NCBI RefSeq assembly: GCF_004402215.1
Contig: NZ_SOEZ01000006.1
Location: 1 to 64,000, forward strand
Source of the DNA: Cryobacterium tagatosivorans
GTDB taxonomy: Bacteria > Actinomycetota > Actinomycetes > Actinomycetales > Microbacteriaceae
Direction of reading: 5' to 3'
Length of the DNA: 64,000 nucleotides
Under the pieces are notes generated by a model, which ran no database searches, was not told the DNA's origin, and was given only the letters and a program-made list of their open reading frames with translations. Shown here piece after piece: positions 8,164 through 15,731 of this stretch (the first letter of the stretch is position 1; every line of letters starts with the position of its first letter). The position numbers were made by a program, and so were the translations under genes.

Positions 8164-9105
8164 GTGCGAAACCGAACGATCCTCCCAGTCCCGCTCCGCG
8201 GACGCGCGTTCCTGACCACGGATGTCCCGCCGGAAACCCTCGGGCGAGGCCGGCTGCTCGCCCCCGATGTGCAGCGACCATCCCGCGGCGTGCGCGCGAT
8301 CGACCTCGACTTCACGGCCATCCACGGCCGGTGCGAGGGCTACCTGCCGCGGATGCCCGCCGGCCAGGCGTTCAGCCACGTCACGGCGGCGCAGCTCTAC
8401 CTGATCCCCCTCCCGCCGTTCCTCGCCGGCGACCAGACCATTCACGTTGCCGTGAACGAGCGCCGGCAACCGCCGCGGGTCGTCGGCGTGGTCGGGCATG
8501 CGCTCGGCGGAATCGAGGCCGCGTTCCGGGAACACCACGGGTTTGTGGTGACCGACCCGGTATCCACCTGGTGCCAGCTATCCACCCTGCTCACGCTCTA
8601 CGACCTCATTGCCGCCGGCGACTTCCTCGTCTCCGGACGGGTCACCGACGCCGGCCGCGAGCCCCCGCTGGCCACGATCGCCGAGCTGCGGGCCGGTGTG
8701 CTGCGGCACTCCGGCCGACGCGGCGCGAAGAACCTGAGGGAGGCGATCGGCAGGGTGCGCACCGGCGTGGATTCGCGCCCGGAGACGTGGCTGAGGCTCA
8801 TCCTCGTCGATGATGGCTTGCCTGAACCGGTCGTCAACGAGGCCGTGTTCGACGGCGACGGGCGGCGCCTCGGGAAACCCGACCTCGCCTATCCGTGGGC
8901 TCGCCTCCTGTTCGAGTACGAAGGCGACGGGCACCGGGTCAGCAAGGAGCGCTTTCGCGGGGACATCACGAGGCGCGAGACCTTCGAGGCCGACCGGTGG
9001 CGGGTCATCCGGGTGGTCCCCGACGACGTTTTCACGAACCGGCGGGCGTTCCTCAACCGCGTGCGGCGCGTCCTCGCCCAGCAGACCCCCGCGAAACCGC
9101 AGTAG
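8164..9105 (+). CDS. Vsr/DUF559-like endonuclease-fold protein flanked by palindromic repeats
   Basis: This 313-residue protein resembles the actinobacterial family with a FSHVTAAQLY segment near the N terminus, a VSTWCQLSTLLTLYDLIAAGD segment in the middle and a C-terminal DUF559/Vsr-like nuclease domain. Candidate PD-(D/E)xK-type residues are Glu207 (RPETW), Asp240 (KPDLAYP), Glu251, Glu253 and His257 (FEYEGDGH). Activity is inferred, not shown. GTG 8164 has no Shine-Dalgarno sequence, but CATCAT sits six bases upstream, so a leaderless start is possible. The last codons and the TAG lie inside the downstream palindrome copy. A second copy in opposite orientation lies 52 bases upstream. Host benefit, mobility or a role in defence cannot be read from the sequence. 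Confidence 0.75.
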   Translation: MRNRTILPVPLRGRAFLTTDVPPETLGRGRLLAPDVQRPSRGVRAIDLDFTAIHGRCEGYLPRMPAGQAFSHVTAAQLYLIPLPPFLAGDQTIHVAVNERRQPPRVVGVVGHALGGIEAAFREHHGFVVTDPVSTWCQLSTLLTLYDLIAAGDFLVSGRVTDAGREPPLATIAELRAGVLRHSGRRGAKNLREAIGRVRTGVDSRPETWLRLILVDDGLPEPVVNEAVFDGDGRRLGKPDLAYPWARLLFEYEGDGHRVSKERFRGDITRRETFEADRWRVIRVVPDDVFTNRRAFLNRVRRVLAQQTPAKPQ

Positions 9106-9151
9106 TGCGCGCTAAAACACGCGAATAACGCGCACAAGTGCGGTTTCGCGG
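9089..9151 (+). repeat. 63-bp palindromic repeat, copy 2
   Basis: Arms 9089-9108 and 9132-9151 pair at 18 of 20 positions, and the pairing continues inward for 3 more base pairs. Length is identical to copy 1, in opposite orientation. One of its two mismatches changes the arm sequence GCAGTTG to GCAGTAG and creates the TAG stop of the nuclease gene at 9103-9105. It also lies just beyond the end of the minus-strand Dabb gene and could stop transcription from both sides. Confidence 0.88.
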
Positions 9152-9174
9152 AGGGGGGAAGGGGAGGAAGGGGG

Positions 9175-9474
9175 CTAGAAGTTCAGGTCGACGGCCATGC
9201 GGGCCGAGACGACCGAGCGGATGTAGGCGCCCACCTTCTGGTGTTCGGGGTGCGCCTGGTAGCGGGCGACCGCGTCCATGTCGTCGAAGTCGGCGATCAG
9301 CACGACGTCCCAGTTGTCGCCACCGGCGACATCCGCGCCGACGGTGAGTGAGCGGATGTCGTCGACCACGCCCACCAGGGACTCGAGCCCGGCGATGATC
9401 CGGGCCGCGTGCTCGGCCTTCTCGGCCGGGTCGGTCGAGGCGAGCCGCCAGGAGACGACGTGCCGGATGCTCAT
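9175..9474 (-). CDS. Dabb (stress-responsive A/B barrel) family protein
   Basis: The 99-residue protein begins MSIRHVVSWRL and contains the Dabb pattern of a ferredoxin-like alpha/beta dimer: an N-terminal H-V-V strand, WDVVLIADFDDMDAVARYQAHPEHQ and a C-terminal strand. Such proteins range from stress-induced proteins of unknown role to polyketide cyclases and some monooxygenases, so no activity can be given. A much longer reading frame upstream exists, but ATG 9474 overlaps the stop of the glutaredoxin-like gene by 4 bases (ATGA) and aligns with the family start. The two genes are probably one operon. Confidence 0.85.
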   Translation of the reverse strand: MSIRHVVSWRLASTDPAEKAEHAARIIAGLESLVGVVDDIRSLTVGADVAGGDNWDVVLIADFDDMDAVARYQAHPEHQKVGAYIRSVVSARMAVDLNF

Positions 9475-9740
9475 CGCACCTCCAGCAGGGCCGTACGCAG
9501 GCGCAGGGGGTCGATCCGCCAGTAGTTGTGGACCTTGCCGTTGATCAGAAGCACCGGGATCTCCTCGACGTACTGCTCGTGAAGCCCGGCGTCGTCGAGG
9601 ATCGACAACTCCTCGAGCACGATCTCGGGGGCCGAAGGATGGCCGGCGACCTTCTGCACGACGCTGTCGATGAGGTCCCGGGCGTCGTCGCAGAGGTGAC
9701 AGCCGGGCTTGCCGATCAGGGTGAGGAGTGCGGTAGCCAT
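9471..9740 (-). CDS. glutaredoxin-like thiol protein
   Basis: The 89-residue protein is a DUF836/glutaredoxin-type thioredoxin fold with an active-site Cys-His-Leu-Cys near residues 14-17 (GKPGCHLCDDARDL). The cis-Pro strand EEIPVLLING follows. It most likely handles disulfide exchange in the cytosol, and the partner is unknown. Similar genes in actinobacteria often stand near redox regulators or haem genes. Here it leads a two-gene operon with a Dabb protein. ATG 9740 is supported by a GGAGGAAT-like sequence just upstream on the minus strand. Confidence 0.85.
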   Translation of the reverse strand: MATALLTLIGKPGCHLCDDARDLIDSVVQKVAGHPSAPEIVLEELSILDDAGLHEQYVEEIPVLLINGKVHNYWRIDPLRLRTALLEVR

Positions 9741-9853
9741 TCCTCCAGCCTAGGCGGGCCGGCTGGGAGCTCGCTCCCCGAACCGGTTCCAGGGGACGAA
9801 CCAGGCTCATCCGCTCACTGCTCCGCCTCCCACAAGGCCGCGCTGCGGGCAGC

Positions 9854-9884
9854 AAAAAGCGCCAGGCCCCAGGGGCCTGACGCT
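9854..9884 (-). terminator. rho-independent terminator downstream of the bS22 gene
   Basis: Read on the minus strand, the arms GCGTCAGGCCCC and GGGGCCTGGCGC form a strong stem, followed directly by TTTTT. It lies 26 bases after the bS22 stop codon. Confidence 0.85.
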
Positions 9885-9909
9885 CACGCCAGTACGGCCA
9901 GAGGCCGTC

Positions 9910-10008
9910 CTACTTCTTATTGCGACGCTGGTGGCGAGTCTTACGAAGCAGCTTGCGGTGCTTCTTCTTCGCCATGCGCTTGCGTCGCTTCTTAATTACA
10001 GAACCCAC
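9910..10008 (-). CDS. 30S ribosomal protein bS22 (AURKAIP1/COX24-type, 32 residues)
   Basis: The reading frame encodes a 32-residue, extremely basic peptide (GTG start, then GSVIKKRRKRMAKKKHRKLL and an Arg/Lys-rich end). It is nearly the sequence of the actinobacterial small-subunit protein bS22, which binds 16S rRNA in the mycobacterial ribosome. GTG at 10008 is preceded by GAGGTCC at good spacing, and a strong terminator follows. Its small size means it is easily missed in gene finding. It forms its own transcription unit between the glutaredoxin-like gene and a small HTH gene. Confidence 0.92.
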   Translation of the reverse strand: MGSVIKKRRKRMAKKKHRKLLRKTRHQRRNKK

Positions 10009-10090
10009 ACGGACCTCACAAGTATTTGGTTGAGCCGCGGATCTGCGACCGACACGAAAACACCATTCTAACCGGAAAAAGCAGGCGCTC

Positions 10091-10285
10091 CTACGCAGAG
10101 TCCGCGACGGGCCGTTCGATGGCCGCCCGGGCGGCAGACTCGGGCACGCGAAAGGAGCGCCCGAAGCGGATCGCCGGGAGCTCCCCGGAGTGAACGAGCC
10201 GGTACACCGTCATCTTCGACACGCGCATCATCGCGGCGACCTCAGCCACCGTGAGGAAGCGCACCTCGGACAAGTCCTGTGCCAT
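10091..10285 (-). CDS. small MerR/excisionase-type helix-turn-helix protein
   Basis: The 64-residue protein is a single DNA-binding domain of the excisionase/BldC-like class: FLTVAEVAAMMRVSKMTVYRL (helix-turn-helix) followed by a wing, GELPAIRFGRSFRVPE. Such lone domains are widespread in actinobacteria as chromosomal regulators. No integrase or phage gene is near, so a phage excisionase role is unlikely. The target is unknown. It lies upstream of bS22 on the same strand with an 82-base gap that contains the bS22 ribosome-binding site. Confidence 0.85.
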   Translation of the reverse strand: MAQDLSEVRFLTVAEVAAMMRVSKMTVYRLVHSGELPAIRFGRSFRVPESAARAAIERPVADSA

Positions 10286-10394
10286 TCGCGTGAACCCTTT
10301 GTGAATCCCGGCGAGTCAACTCTGAGAGCACCGGGTGTTACGGGTGTTACCCGCGTGCCTGACGGTAACTCTAGGCGCAAGCGTGAGCGGTCGT

Positions 10395-10838
10395 CTAGTC
10401 GTTTTTCCGCCACTTTTTGGAGGTGGCGTCCTTCACCGCGTGGCTCATCTGGAACGACGTGTCGGCGAAGGCCTTGCCGATGGCGGCGGCGAACGCGCGC
10501 TGCTCGGACTTCAGGCCGGCCTCGGCGTCGATTTCCTCGGCGGTCACGTCGAAGTCAACGCTGAGGAACGGGATCAGCCAGTCCTCGATCTCCTCGAGCG
10601 GCGCGTAGTCGAGGTGGTAGAAGCGATGCTGGCCCTCTTCGCGCACGCCCACGAGGCCCGCTTCGCGCAGGACCTTGAGGTGCTTCGAGATCGTCGGCTG
10701 GCTCAGGCCGAGCCGGCTCACGATGTCCGAGACGCTGAGTTCCCCCACCGCGTCGGCCGACTGGTTGTAGCGCTCCAGAAGAATATGCAGGATGTCGCGC
10801 CTGGTCGAGTCCGCCACCACGTCGAAGATGTTTGCCAT
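10395..10838 (-). CDS. ArsR-type winged-helix regulator
   Basis: The 147-residue protein carries an ArsR/SmtB winged helix at about residues 5-90: STRRDILHILL, then SVSDIVSRLGLSQPTISKHLKVLREAGLV as recognition helix, and a wing GQHRFYHLDYAPL. The typical metal ligands (ELCVCD motif) are absent, so it probably does not sense arsenic or other metals through that site. A 55-residue C-terminal extension of unknown role follows. It is divergent from the potassium transporter ktrB with 75 bases between, so it may regulate itself or ktrB, but this is inference. Confidence 0.85.
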   Translation of the reverse strand: MANIFDVVADSTRRDILHILLERYNQSADAVGELSVSDIVSRLGLSQPTISKHLKVLREAGLVGVREEGQHRFYHLDYAPLEEIEDWLIPFLSVDFDVTAEEIDAEAGLKSEQRAFAAAIGKAFADTSFQMSHAVKDATSKKWRKND

Positions 10839-10868
10839 GACCCAAGATTAGTCACTCGCCCTGCCGGT

Positions 10869-10883
10869 ACGATGACATATCGT
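10869..10883. promoter_or_regulatory. candidate operator in the arsR-like/ktrB divergent region
   Basis: ACGAT-GACAT-ATCGT is a perfect 5+5 inverted repeat with a 5-base spacer. It overlaps a TACGAT that could serve as a -10 box for ktrB. Site and role are inferred from position only. Confidence 0.3.
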
Positions 10884-10913
10884 CGCCGGCCACAACGGAA
10901 GCGGGAGCCACAG

Positions 10914-12356
10914 GTGCCATTCGTCTCTTCCGAGACTCGTTTCCCAGCGCCGAACTCGTCGTGGTACGCCCGGGGCCGGGATCTCGTCGACGACCTGGTG
11001 CGCAAGTCGCCCTCGAGATTCGCGATTCTCGTCTTCACCGCCCTCGTTCTGCTCTTCACCGTTCTCTTCTCGCTCCCGATCGCCTCGTCGACATCGACGA
11101 TCACGCCGCTGCACGACGCGCTGTTCACCGCCGTCTCGGTGATCTGCGTCACCGGCCTCTCCACCGTCGACATGGCGACGCACTGGTCGCCGTTCGGCAA
11201 CATCCTCGTCGTCGTCGGGGTCAACATCGGCGGCGTCGGCGTGCTCACCCTCGCGTCGATCATGGGCATGGTCATCTCCCGCCGGCTCGGGCTCCGGGCC
11301 AAGCTGCTCGCCGCGAGCGACTCGAACCCCTCCCGCATCCACGCCGGACCGATCAACGAGGGCCAGGCGGTGCGGCTCGGCGAGGTCGGCAGCCTGCTCG
11401 CCACGGTGGCCATCAGCACCCTGGTGATCGAGGCGGTGGTCACCGCGATCCTGTTCCCGCGGATGCTGCTCGACGGGGTCCCCCTGGGCGAGGCCGCCTG
11501 GCACAGCGTCTACTACGCCGCGATGGCGTTCACGAACACCGGCTTCAGCCCGAACGCCGGGGGCCTCGACCAGTTCGCGAACGACTACTGGCTCCTCGGC
11601 GGGCTGATGCTCGGCGTGTTCCTCGGAAGCCTCGGCTTCCCCGTGATCTACGCGTTCGCGCGCGGCTGGCTGAGCCCCCGGCGCTGGTCGCTGCACGTCA
11701 AACTGACCCTCGTGACGACGTTCATCCTCCTGGTCGCGGGCATGATCGTCTACATCGTGCTCGAATTCGACAACCCGAAGACGTTCGGTTCGCTGAACGC
11801 CGGGGACACGATCTTCCAGTCGCTGTTCATGTCGGTGATGACGAGGTCGGGCGGGTTCGCCACGATCACGGTGAGCGACCTGCACGGGTCGAGCCTGCTG
11901 GTGAGCGACATGCTGATGTTCATCGGCGGCGGCTCGGCCTCCACCGCCGGCGGCATCAAGGTCACCACCCTTGCGATCCTGTTCCTGGCCGCCTTCGCCG
12001 AGGCGCGCGGACGGGCGCAGATGGAGGCCTTCGGCCGCAGGATCCCGGCGGACATCCTGCGCCTGGCCGTCAGCGTCGTGCTCTGGGGGGCAACCACGGT
12101 GGCGGTGTCCAGCATCCTCATCCTGCAGATCTCGAAGCAACCCTTCGACCTGGTGCTCTTCGACGTCATCTCAGCGTTCGCGACCTGCGGGCTGTCCACC
12201 GGCCTCACCCAGGACCTGCCGCCCGCCGGCGTCTACGTGATGGCGGCGACCATGTTCATGGGCCGGGTTGGTACAGTGACTCTCGCGGCGGCGCTGGCCG
12301 CGAGCCAGAGCAGGCAGTTGTTCAAGCGCCCGGAGGAAAGGCCCATCGTTGGTTGA
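10914..12356 (+). CDS. ktrB: potassium uptake channel subunit KtrB/TrkH family
   Basis: This 480-residue membrane protein has four M1-P-M2 repeats whose filter loops are visible: VICVTGLST, AFTNTGFSP, SGGFAT and ATCGLSTG. Each carries the conserved Gly of the potassium filter. It is the ion-conducting subunit of a Ktr/Trk uptake system that works with the cytosolic gating subunit encoded directly downstream. A longer frame reaches back to 10335 but would run through the arsR-like gene on the other strand. GTG 10914, after GGGAGCCACAG, is the likely start. Its end overlaps ktrA by 8 bases. Confidence 0.92.
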   Translation: MPFVSSETRFPAPNSSWYARGRDLVDDLVRKSPSRFAILVFTALVLLFTVLFSLPIASSTSTITPLHDALFTAVSVICVTGLSTVDMATHWSPFGNILVVVGVNIGGVGVLTLASIMGMVISRRLGLRAKLLAASDSNPSRIHAGPINEGQAVRLGEVGSLLATVAISTLVIEAVVTAILFPRMLLDGVPLGEAAWHSVYYAAMAFTNTGFSPNAGGLDQFANDYWLLGGLMLGVFLGSLGFPVIYAFARGWLSPRRWSLHVKLTLVTTFILLVAGMIVYIVLEFDNPKTFGSLNAGDTIFQSLFMSVMTRSGGFATITVSDLHGSSLLVSDMLMFIGGGSASTAGGIKVTTLAILFLAAFAEARGRAQMEAFGRRIPADILRLAVSVVLWGATTVAVSSILILQISKQPFDLVLFDVISAFATCGLSTGLTQDLPPAGVYVMAATMFMGRVGTVTLAAALAASQSRQLFKRPEERPIVG

Positions 12357-13020
12357 CCGGATCAAACACCACGCACCCGTCCTTGTCATCGGCCTCGGTC
12401 GATTCGGGGCGGCGACGGCAGGAAAGCTCGACCGCCTCGGCCGGGAGGTGCTGGCCGTCGACGACAACGAAGCGCTCGTGCAGAAGTGGGCCGAACGAGT
12501 CACCCACGCGGTCCAGGCGGACGCCAAGTCGATCGACGCGCTCCGGCAGATCGGCGCGCAGGACTTCACCGTTGCGGTCTGCGCGGTCGGGTCATCCGTC
12601 GAGGCCAGCGTGCTGATCGTGGCCAACCTTGTCGACCTGAAGATCCCGCAGATCTGGGCGAAGGCGATCTCCCAGTCGCACGGCAAAATCCTCGAGCGCA
12701 TCGGCGCCAACCACGTGATCTACCCGGAGGCGGAGGCCGGCGAGCGCGTCGCCCACCTCGTCTCCGGCCGGATGCTCGACTTCATCGAGTTCGACGACGA
12801 CTTCGCGCTGGTTAAAATGTACCCGCCGAAGCCCATCCGCGGGCTCAACCTCACCGACTCGGGCGTGCGGACCACGCACAAGGTGACCGTCGTGGGCGTG
12901 AAGAGCCCGGGCCGCCCGTTCACCTACGCGACGGCGGAGACCGTGGTGACGGACGAGGACCTGATCATCGTGGCCGGCACCGAGGGCGACATCGAACGGT
13001 TCGCGGCGCTCGGCTCCTAG
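12349..13020 (+). CDS. ktrA: potassium uptake regulatory subunit KtrA/TrkA (RCK domains)
   Basis: The 223-residue cytosolic protein has an RCK_N Rossmann domain starting VLVIGLGRFGAATAGKL, with an acidic residue at the end of strand 2 (VLAVDDNE), as in nucleotide-binding KtrA. An RCK_C domain (TakA_C) occupies about 140-223. It gates KtrB in response to ATP/ADP or NAD(H). The start is TTG at 12349, which overlaps the end of ktrB by 8 bases. A GGAGGAAAGG ribosome-binding site at 12331-12340 inside ktrB supports it. Coupling to ktrB makes the call firm. Confidence 0.92.
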   Translation: MVDRIKHHAPVLVIGLGRFGAATAGKLDRLGREVLAVDDNEALVQKWAERVTHAVQADAKSIDALRQIGAQDFTVAVCAVGSSVEASVLIVANLVDLKIPQIWAKAISQSHGKILERIGANHVIYPEAEAGERVAHLVSGRMLDFIEFDDDFALVKMYPPKPIRGLNLTDSGVRTTHKVTVVGVKSPGRPFTYATAETVVTDEDLIIVAGTEGDIERFAALGS

Positions 13021-13060
13021 CTGCCGGACCGGGGATTTCGAGCTGCGCAGGTGCTGCGCC

Positions 13061-13079
13061 GTTGCGCGGGTGGCGCAAC
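13061..13079. terminator. hairpin between convergent ktrA and proC
   Basis: A perfect 7-bp stem (GTTGCGC and GCGCAAC) with a 5-base loop lies in the 118-base convergent spacer. A smaller GCGCA/TGCGC hairpin lies just before it. There is no long T-run, so it is only a probable bidirectional terminator. Confidence 0.45.
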
Positions 13080-13138
13080 TCCCGCCCAGCGGCGCACTAC
13101 CGGCGCATCGTTCCTTGCCAACGTTTGAGAGACGCGGG

Positions 13139-13987
13139 TCAGGACGCCGCCAGCTCGCGGGCCCGGGCGAGCGCGGCATCCGTGGCCGTGTCGAAGAGAG
13201 CCTTGAGGCCGCCCTTTTCGAGCTCCCAGACCGCCCGCTCGGTGGTGCCGTTGGGGCTGGTCACCTGGCGGCGCAGTTCCCCGGGGGTCTTGTCCGAGAC
13301 AGCGAGGAGGGAGCTCGCGCCGAGGAACGTTCCGTTGACCATCGTCGCCGCTTCTTCCGGCGTGAAGCCCTTGTCGATCGCCGTGGCCGTGAGCTGCTCG
13401 ATCAGGTAGAAGACGTACGCCGGCCCGGATCCGGAAATGGTGCTGAGCGCGTCGAGCTTCTCCTCCGGCACGACGAGCACGTCGCCGACCGTGTCGAACA
13501 GGGCCGTGGCGAGCGCGAGGTCCTCGGCGCTCGAGCGGGTGCCGGCGCTGAGCCCGGTGACCGCCTGGCCGACGATGGCCGGCGTGTTCGGCATGGATCG
13601 GATGACGTGCACCGAATCGGGCAGCAGCGACTCGAAGGTGGCGATGGTCACGCCCGCGGCCACGCTGATGACGAGCGTCCCGGGCTCGAGGCTGCCGGCG
13701 ATCTCGGTGAGCAGGCGCGGCACCATGCCGGGCTTCACCGCGACGACGACGATGCGGGCGCCGGCGACCGCCTTGAGGTTGGCGTCGGGGTCGACCTCGG
13801 TGGCGAAGGCCGTGACGCCCTCCACACCGCCCAGTTCGTCGGCCTTCGCGGTGGTCCGGTTGGTGGCGCGGATGCCGCCCTCCACCGTCACACTCGGCTT
13901 GAGCAGCCCCGCCAGGACCGCCCGGGCCATCGAGCCGGCACCGAGGAAGGCGATTGCGGGGAGCGTGGTCGAGTCTGGGGAAGTCAT
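13139..13987 (-). CDS. proC: pyrroline-5-carboxylate reductase
   Basis: ProC reduces 1-pyrroline-5-carboxylate to proline with NAD(P)H in the cytosol. The 282-residue protein has an N-terminal Rossmann fold (IAFLGAGSMARAVLAG) and the VVAVKP strand. The C-terminal dimerisation domain carries the family signature around SGSGPAYVFYLIEQLTATAIDKG and a late TSPNGTTE loop. Length and motifs are standard. It is a lone minus-strand gene, convergent with ktrA and divergent from the cation transporter gene, so it likely has its own promoter in the 71 bases before ATG 13987. Confidence 0.94.
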   Translation of the reverse strand: MTSPDSTTLPAIAFLGAGSMARAVLAGLLKPSVTVEGGIRATNRTTAKADELGGVEGVTAFATEVDPDANLKAVAGARIVVVAVKPGMVPRLLTEIAGSLEPGTLVISVAAGVTIATFESLLPDSVHVIRSMPNTPAIVGQAVTGLSAGTRSSAEDLALATALFDTVGDVLVVPEEKLDALSTISGSGPAYVFYLIEQLTATAIDKGFTPEEAATMVNGTFLGASSLLAVSDKTPGELRRQVTSPNGTTERAVWELEKGGLKALFDTATDAALARARELAAS

Positions 13988-14058
13988 CCTTCGAGTCTAC
14001 TTTTCCGGGCACCGCTGGGCGACGGCCGCGCGATCGGCAAGCGTCCTAGGATGTTTGC

Positions 14059-15021
14059 ATGAGCGCATCCGGTGGAAACAAGGCAATCGTGGCGGCACTC
14101 CTGGCCAACCTGGGCATCGCGATCACCAAGTTCGTGGCCTGGGCCTTCTCCGGCTCATCCTCGATGCTCGCCGAGGCCGTGCACTCCCTGGCCGACTCCG
14201 GAAACCAGCTGCTGCTGCTCCTTGGCGGCCGCAAGGCGAAGAAGGATGCCACCGCGGTGCATCCGTTCGGCTACGGCCGGGAACGCTACGTGTACGCCTT
14301 CGTCGTGTCGATCGTGCTCTTCTCGATCGGTGGCGTCTTCTCCCTCTATGAGGGGTTCAACAAGCTGCAGCACCCGCATCCGCTCGAGGTGCCGTGGCTG
14401 CCGATCGTCGTGCTCCTCGTGGCGATGGTGCTCGAAGGCTTCTCCCTCCGCACGGCCGTCAAAGAGTCCAACCACGTGCGCGGCACGCAGTCCTGGGTGC
14501 AGTTCGTGCGGCACGCCAAGGCCCCGGAGCTGCCCGTCGTGCTGCTCGAAGACCTCGCCGCCCTCGCCGGCCTTGTGTTCGCCTTCCTCGGCGTCAGCCT
14601 GACGATCCTCACCGGCGACCCGATCTGGGACGCCGTCGGCACGCTCGCCATCGGCGCGCTCCTCGTGATGGTGGCCATCATCCTGGGCGTGGAAACCAAG
14701 AGCCTGCTGGTCGGCGAGGGCGCGGGCACCACGGATGTCGCCGACATCGAACAAGCGATCCTGGCCGGCCCGGAGACCAGGCGCATCATCCACATGAAGA
14801 CGCTCTACCTCGGCCCGGACGAGCTGCTGGTCGCGGCCAAGCTGGCCTTCGACTCCGGCAGCCGGTTCTCCGAGGTGGCCATCGCCATCAACACGATCGA
14901 AACCCGCATCCGCAAGGCCGTGCCGATCGCCCGGGCGATCTACCTGGAGCCGGACGTCTACGTCGACCCGAACCTCGTCAACCCGCCCACCGACGCGATC
15001 GTGATCAAGGGACTCGAGTGA
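14059..15021 (+). CDS. cation diffusion facilitator family transporter
   Basis: This 320-residue protein belongs to the CDF family, which exports divalent metals by proton exchange. Five to six hydrophobic helices occupy about residues 8-220. Metal-site motifs are visible in helix 2 (AEAVHSLADSGNQ, an HxxxD-type pair) and helix 5 (LLEDLAALAGLVFAF, an E/D pair in place of HxxxD). That pattern fits the CDF subgroup with an EDxxA helix. The C-terminal cytosolic domain lacks a His-rich loop. The metal (Zn, Co, Fe or Mn) cannot be decided. The next gene starts inside its stop codon (GTGA). Confidence 0.87.
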   Translation: MSASGGNKAIVAALLANLGIAITKFVAWAFSGSSSMLAEAVHSLADSGNQLLLLLGGRKAKKDATAVHPFGYGRERYVYAFVVSIVLFSIGGVFSLYEGFNKLQHPHPLEVPWLPIVVLLVAMVLEGFSLRTAVKESNHVRGTQSWVQFVRHAKAPELPVVLLEDLAALAGLVFAFLGVSLTILTGDPIWDAVGTLAIGALLVMVAIILGVETKSLLVGEGAGTTDVADIEQAILAGPETRRIIHMKTLYLGPDELLVAAKLAFDSGSRFSEVAIAINTIETRIRKAVPIARAIYLEPDVYVDPNLVNPPTDAIVIKGLE

Positions 15022-15731
15022 GCCGCACCGCCCTGGTGCTCAGGCACGACGACACGATCCATCTCGGCAACCTGGCGCCGGTGCTGCGTGAGCACGGCTA
15101 CGACGTGCGCCACGTCGACACGCTCCAGGACGATGTCCGCGGGATCGACGCGCTGGCGGCCGACCTCGTCGTCGTCCTCGGCGGGGACATGGGCGTGAAC
15201 GACGCCGATCGGTTCCCCGCCCTCCGCGACGAGGTCGAGCTGCTGGCCGGCCGTCTGGGCGCCGGGCGGCCCGTCTTCGGCGTGTGCCTCGGCGCGCAGC
15301 TGATGGCCAGCGCCCTCGGCTCGGCGGTCTATGCCGGTCCGACGAACGAAATCGGCTTCCGCACGGTCGAGCCGACCGAGGCCGGCGCGGCATCTCCACT
15401 CCGCCATATCGCCGGCGTGCCGGTGATGCAGTGGCACAGCGACACCTTCGACCTGCCCGAGGGCGTGACCCGGCTGGCCGGTTCGCCCCAGTACGGCAAT
15501 GAGGCATTCGGGATCGGCAACTGGGCCCTGGCCGTGCAGTTCCACCCGGAGGTCACCGACGAGATGCACGAGCAGTGGCTGGCCGCCTCCGCGCCAGAGC
15601 TGCTGGCCGAGGGCGTCGACGCCGACGACCTGCGCCGGGAGCGAGCGCGCTACTCGGCGGCCATGCAGGACGCGTCGCGCGCCATGTTCAGCGAGTGGCT
15701 CGACGGGCTGGATCCTCAAAGAACTCCCTGA
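15018..15731 (+). CDS. class I glutamine amidotransferase-like protein
   Basis: The 237-residue protein has the full class I glutaminase triad pattern. There is an oxyanion/nucleophile elbow FGVCLGAQLMASALG with the catalytic Cys, a central QWHSDTF and a C-terminal VQFHPEVTDEM with the His-x-Glu. Stand-alone members include GMP synthase-like proteins and gamma-glutamyl hydrolase-like enzymes, and the true substrate is unknown. GTG 15018 overlaps the transporter stop by 4 bases, so it is co-translated with the CDF gene. Its last 44 bases overlap the convergent tadA gene, an unusually long 3' overlap. Confidence 0.83.
   Translation: MSRTALVLRHDDTIHLGNLAPVLREHGYDVRHVDTLQDDVRGIDALAADLVVVLGGDMGVNDADRFPALRDEVELLAGRLGAGRPVFGVCLGAQLMASALGSAVYAGPTNEIGFRTVEPTEAGAASPLRHIAGVPVMQWHSDTFDLPEGVTRLAGSPQYGNEAFGIGNWALAVQFHPEVTDEMHEQWLAASAPELLAEGVDADDLRRERARYSAAMQDASRAMFSEWLDGLDPQRTP

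Noticed and set aside
9175-9855. Long frame on the minus strand upstream of the Dabb gene (226 residues)
   Set aside because: It runs through the glutaredoxin-like gene in another frame. The Dabb family start and a 4-base overlap with that gene fit ATG 9474.
10335-10913. N-terminal extension of the KtrB frame
   Set aside because: The extension lies opposite the arsR-like gene and has no family match. GTG 10914 after a GGGAG site gives the normal protein.
11961-12710. Many long open frames on the opposite strand of ktrB, resB, moeZ and others
   Set aside because: At this GC content antisense frames stay open for hundreds of codons. They show Arg/Gly/Pro-rich random composition and no family motif.
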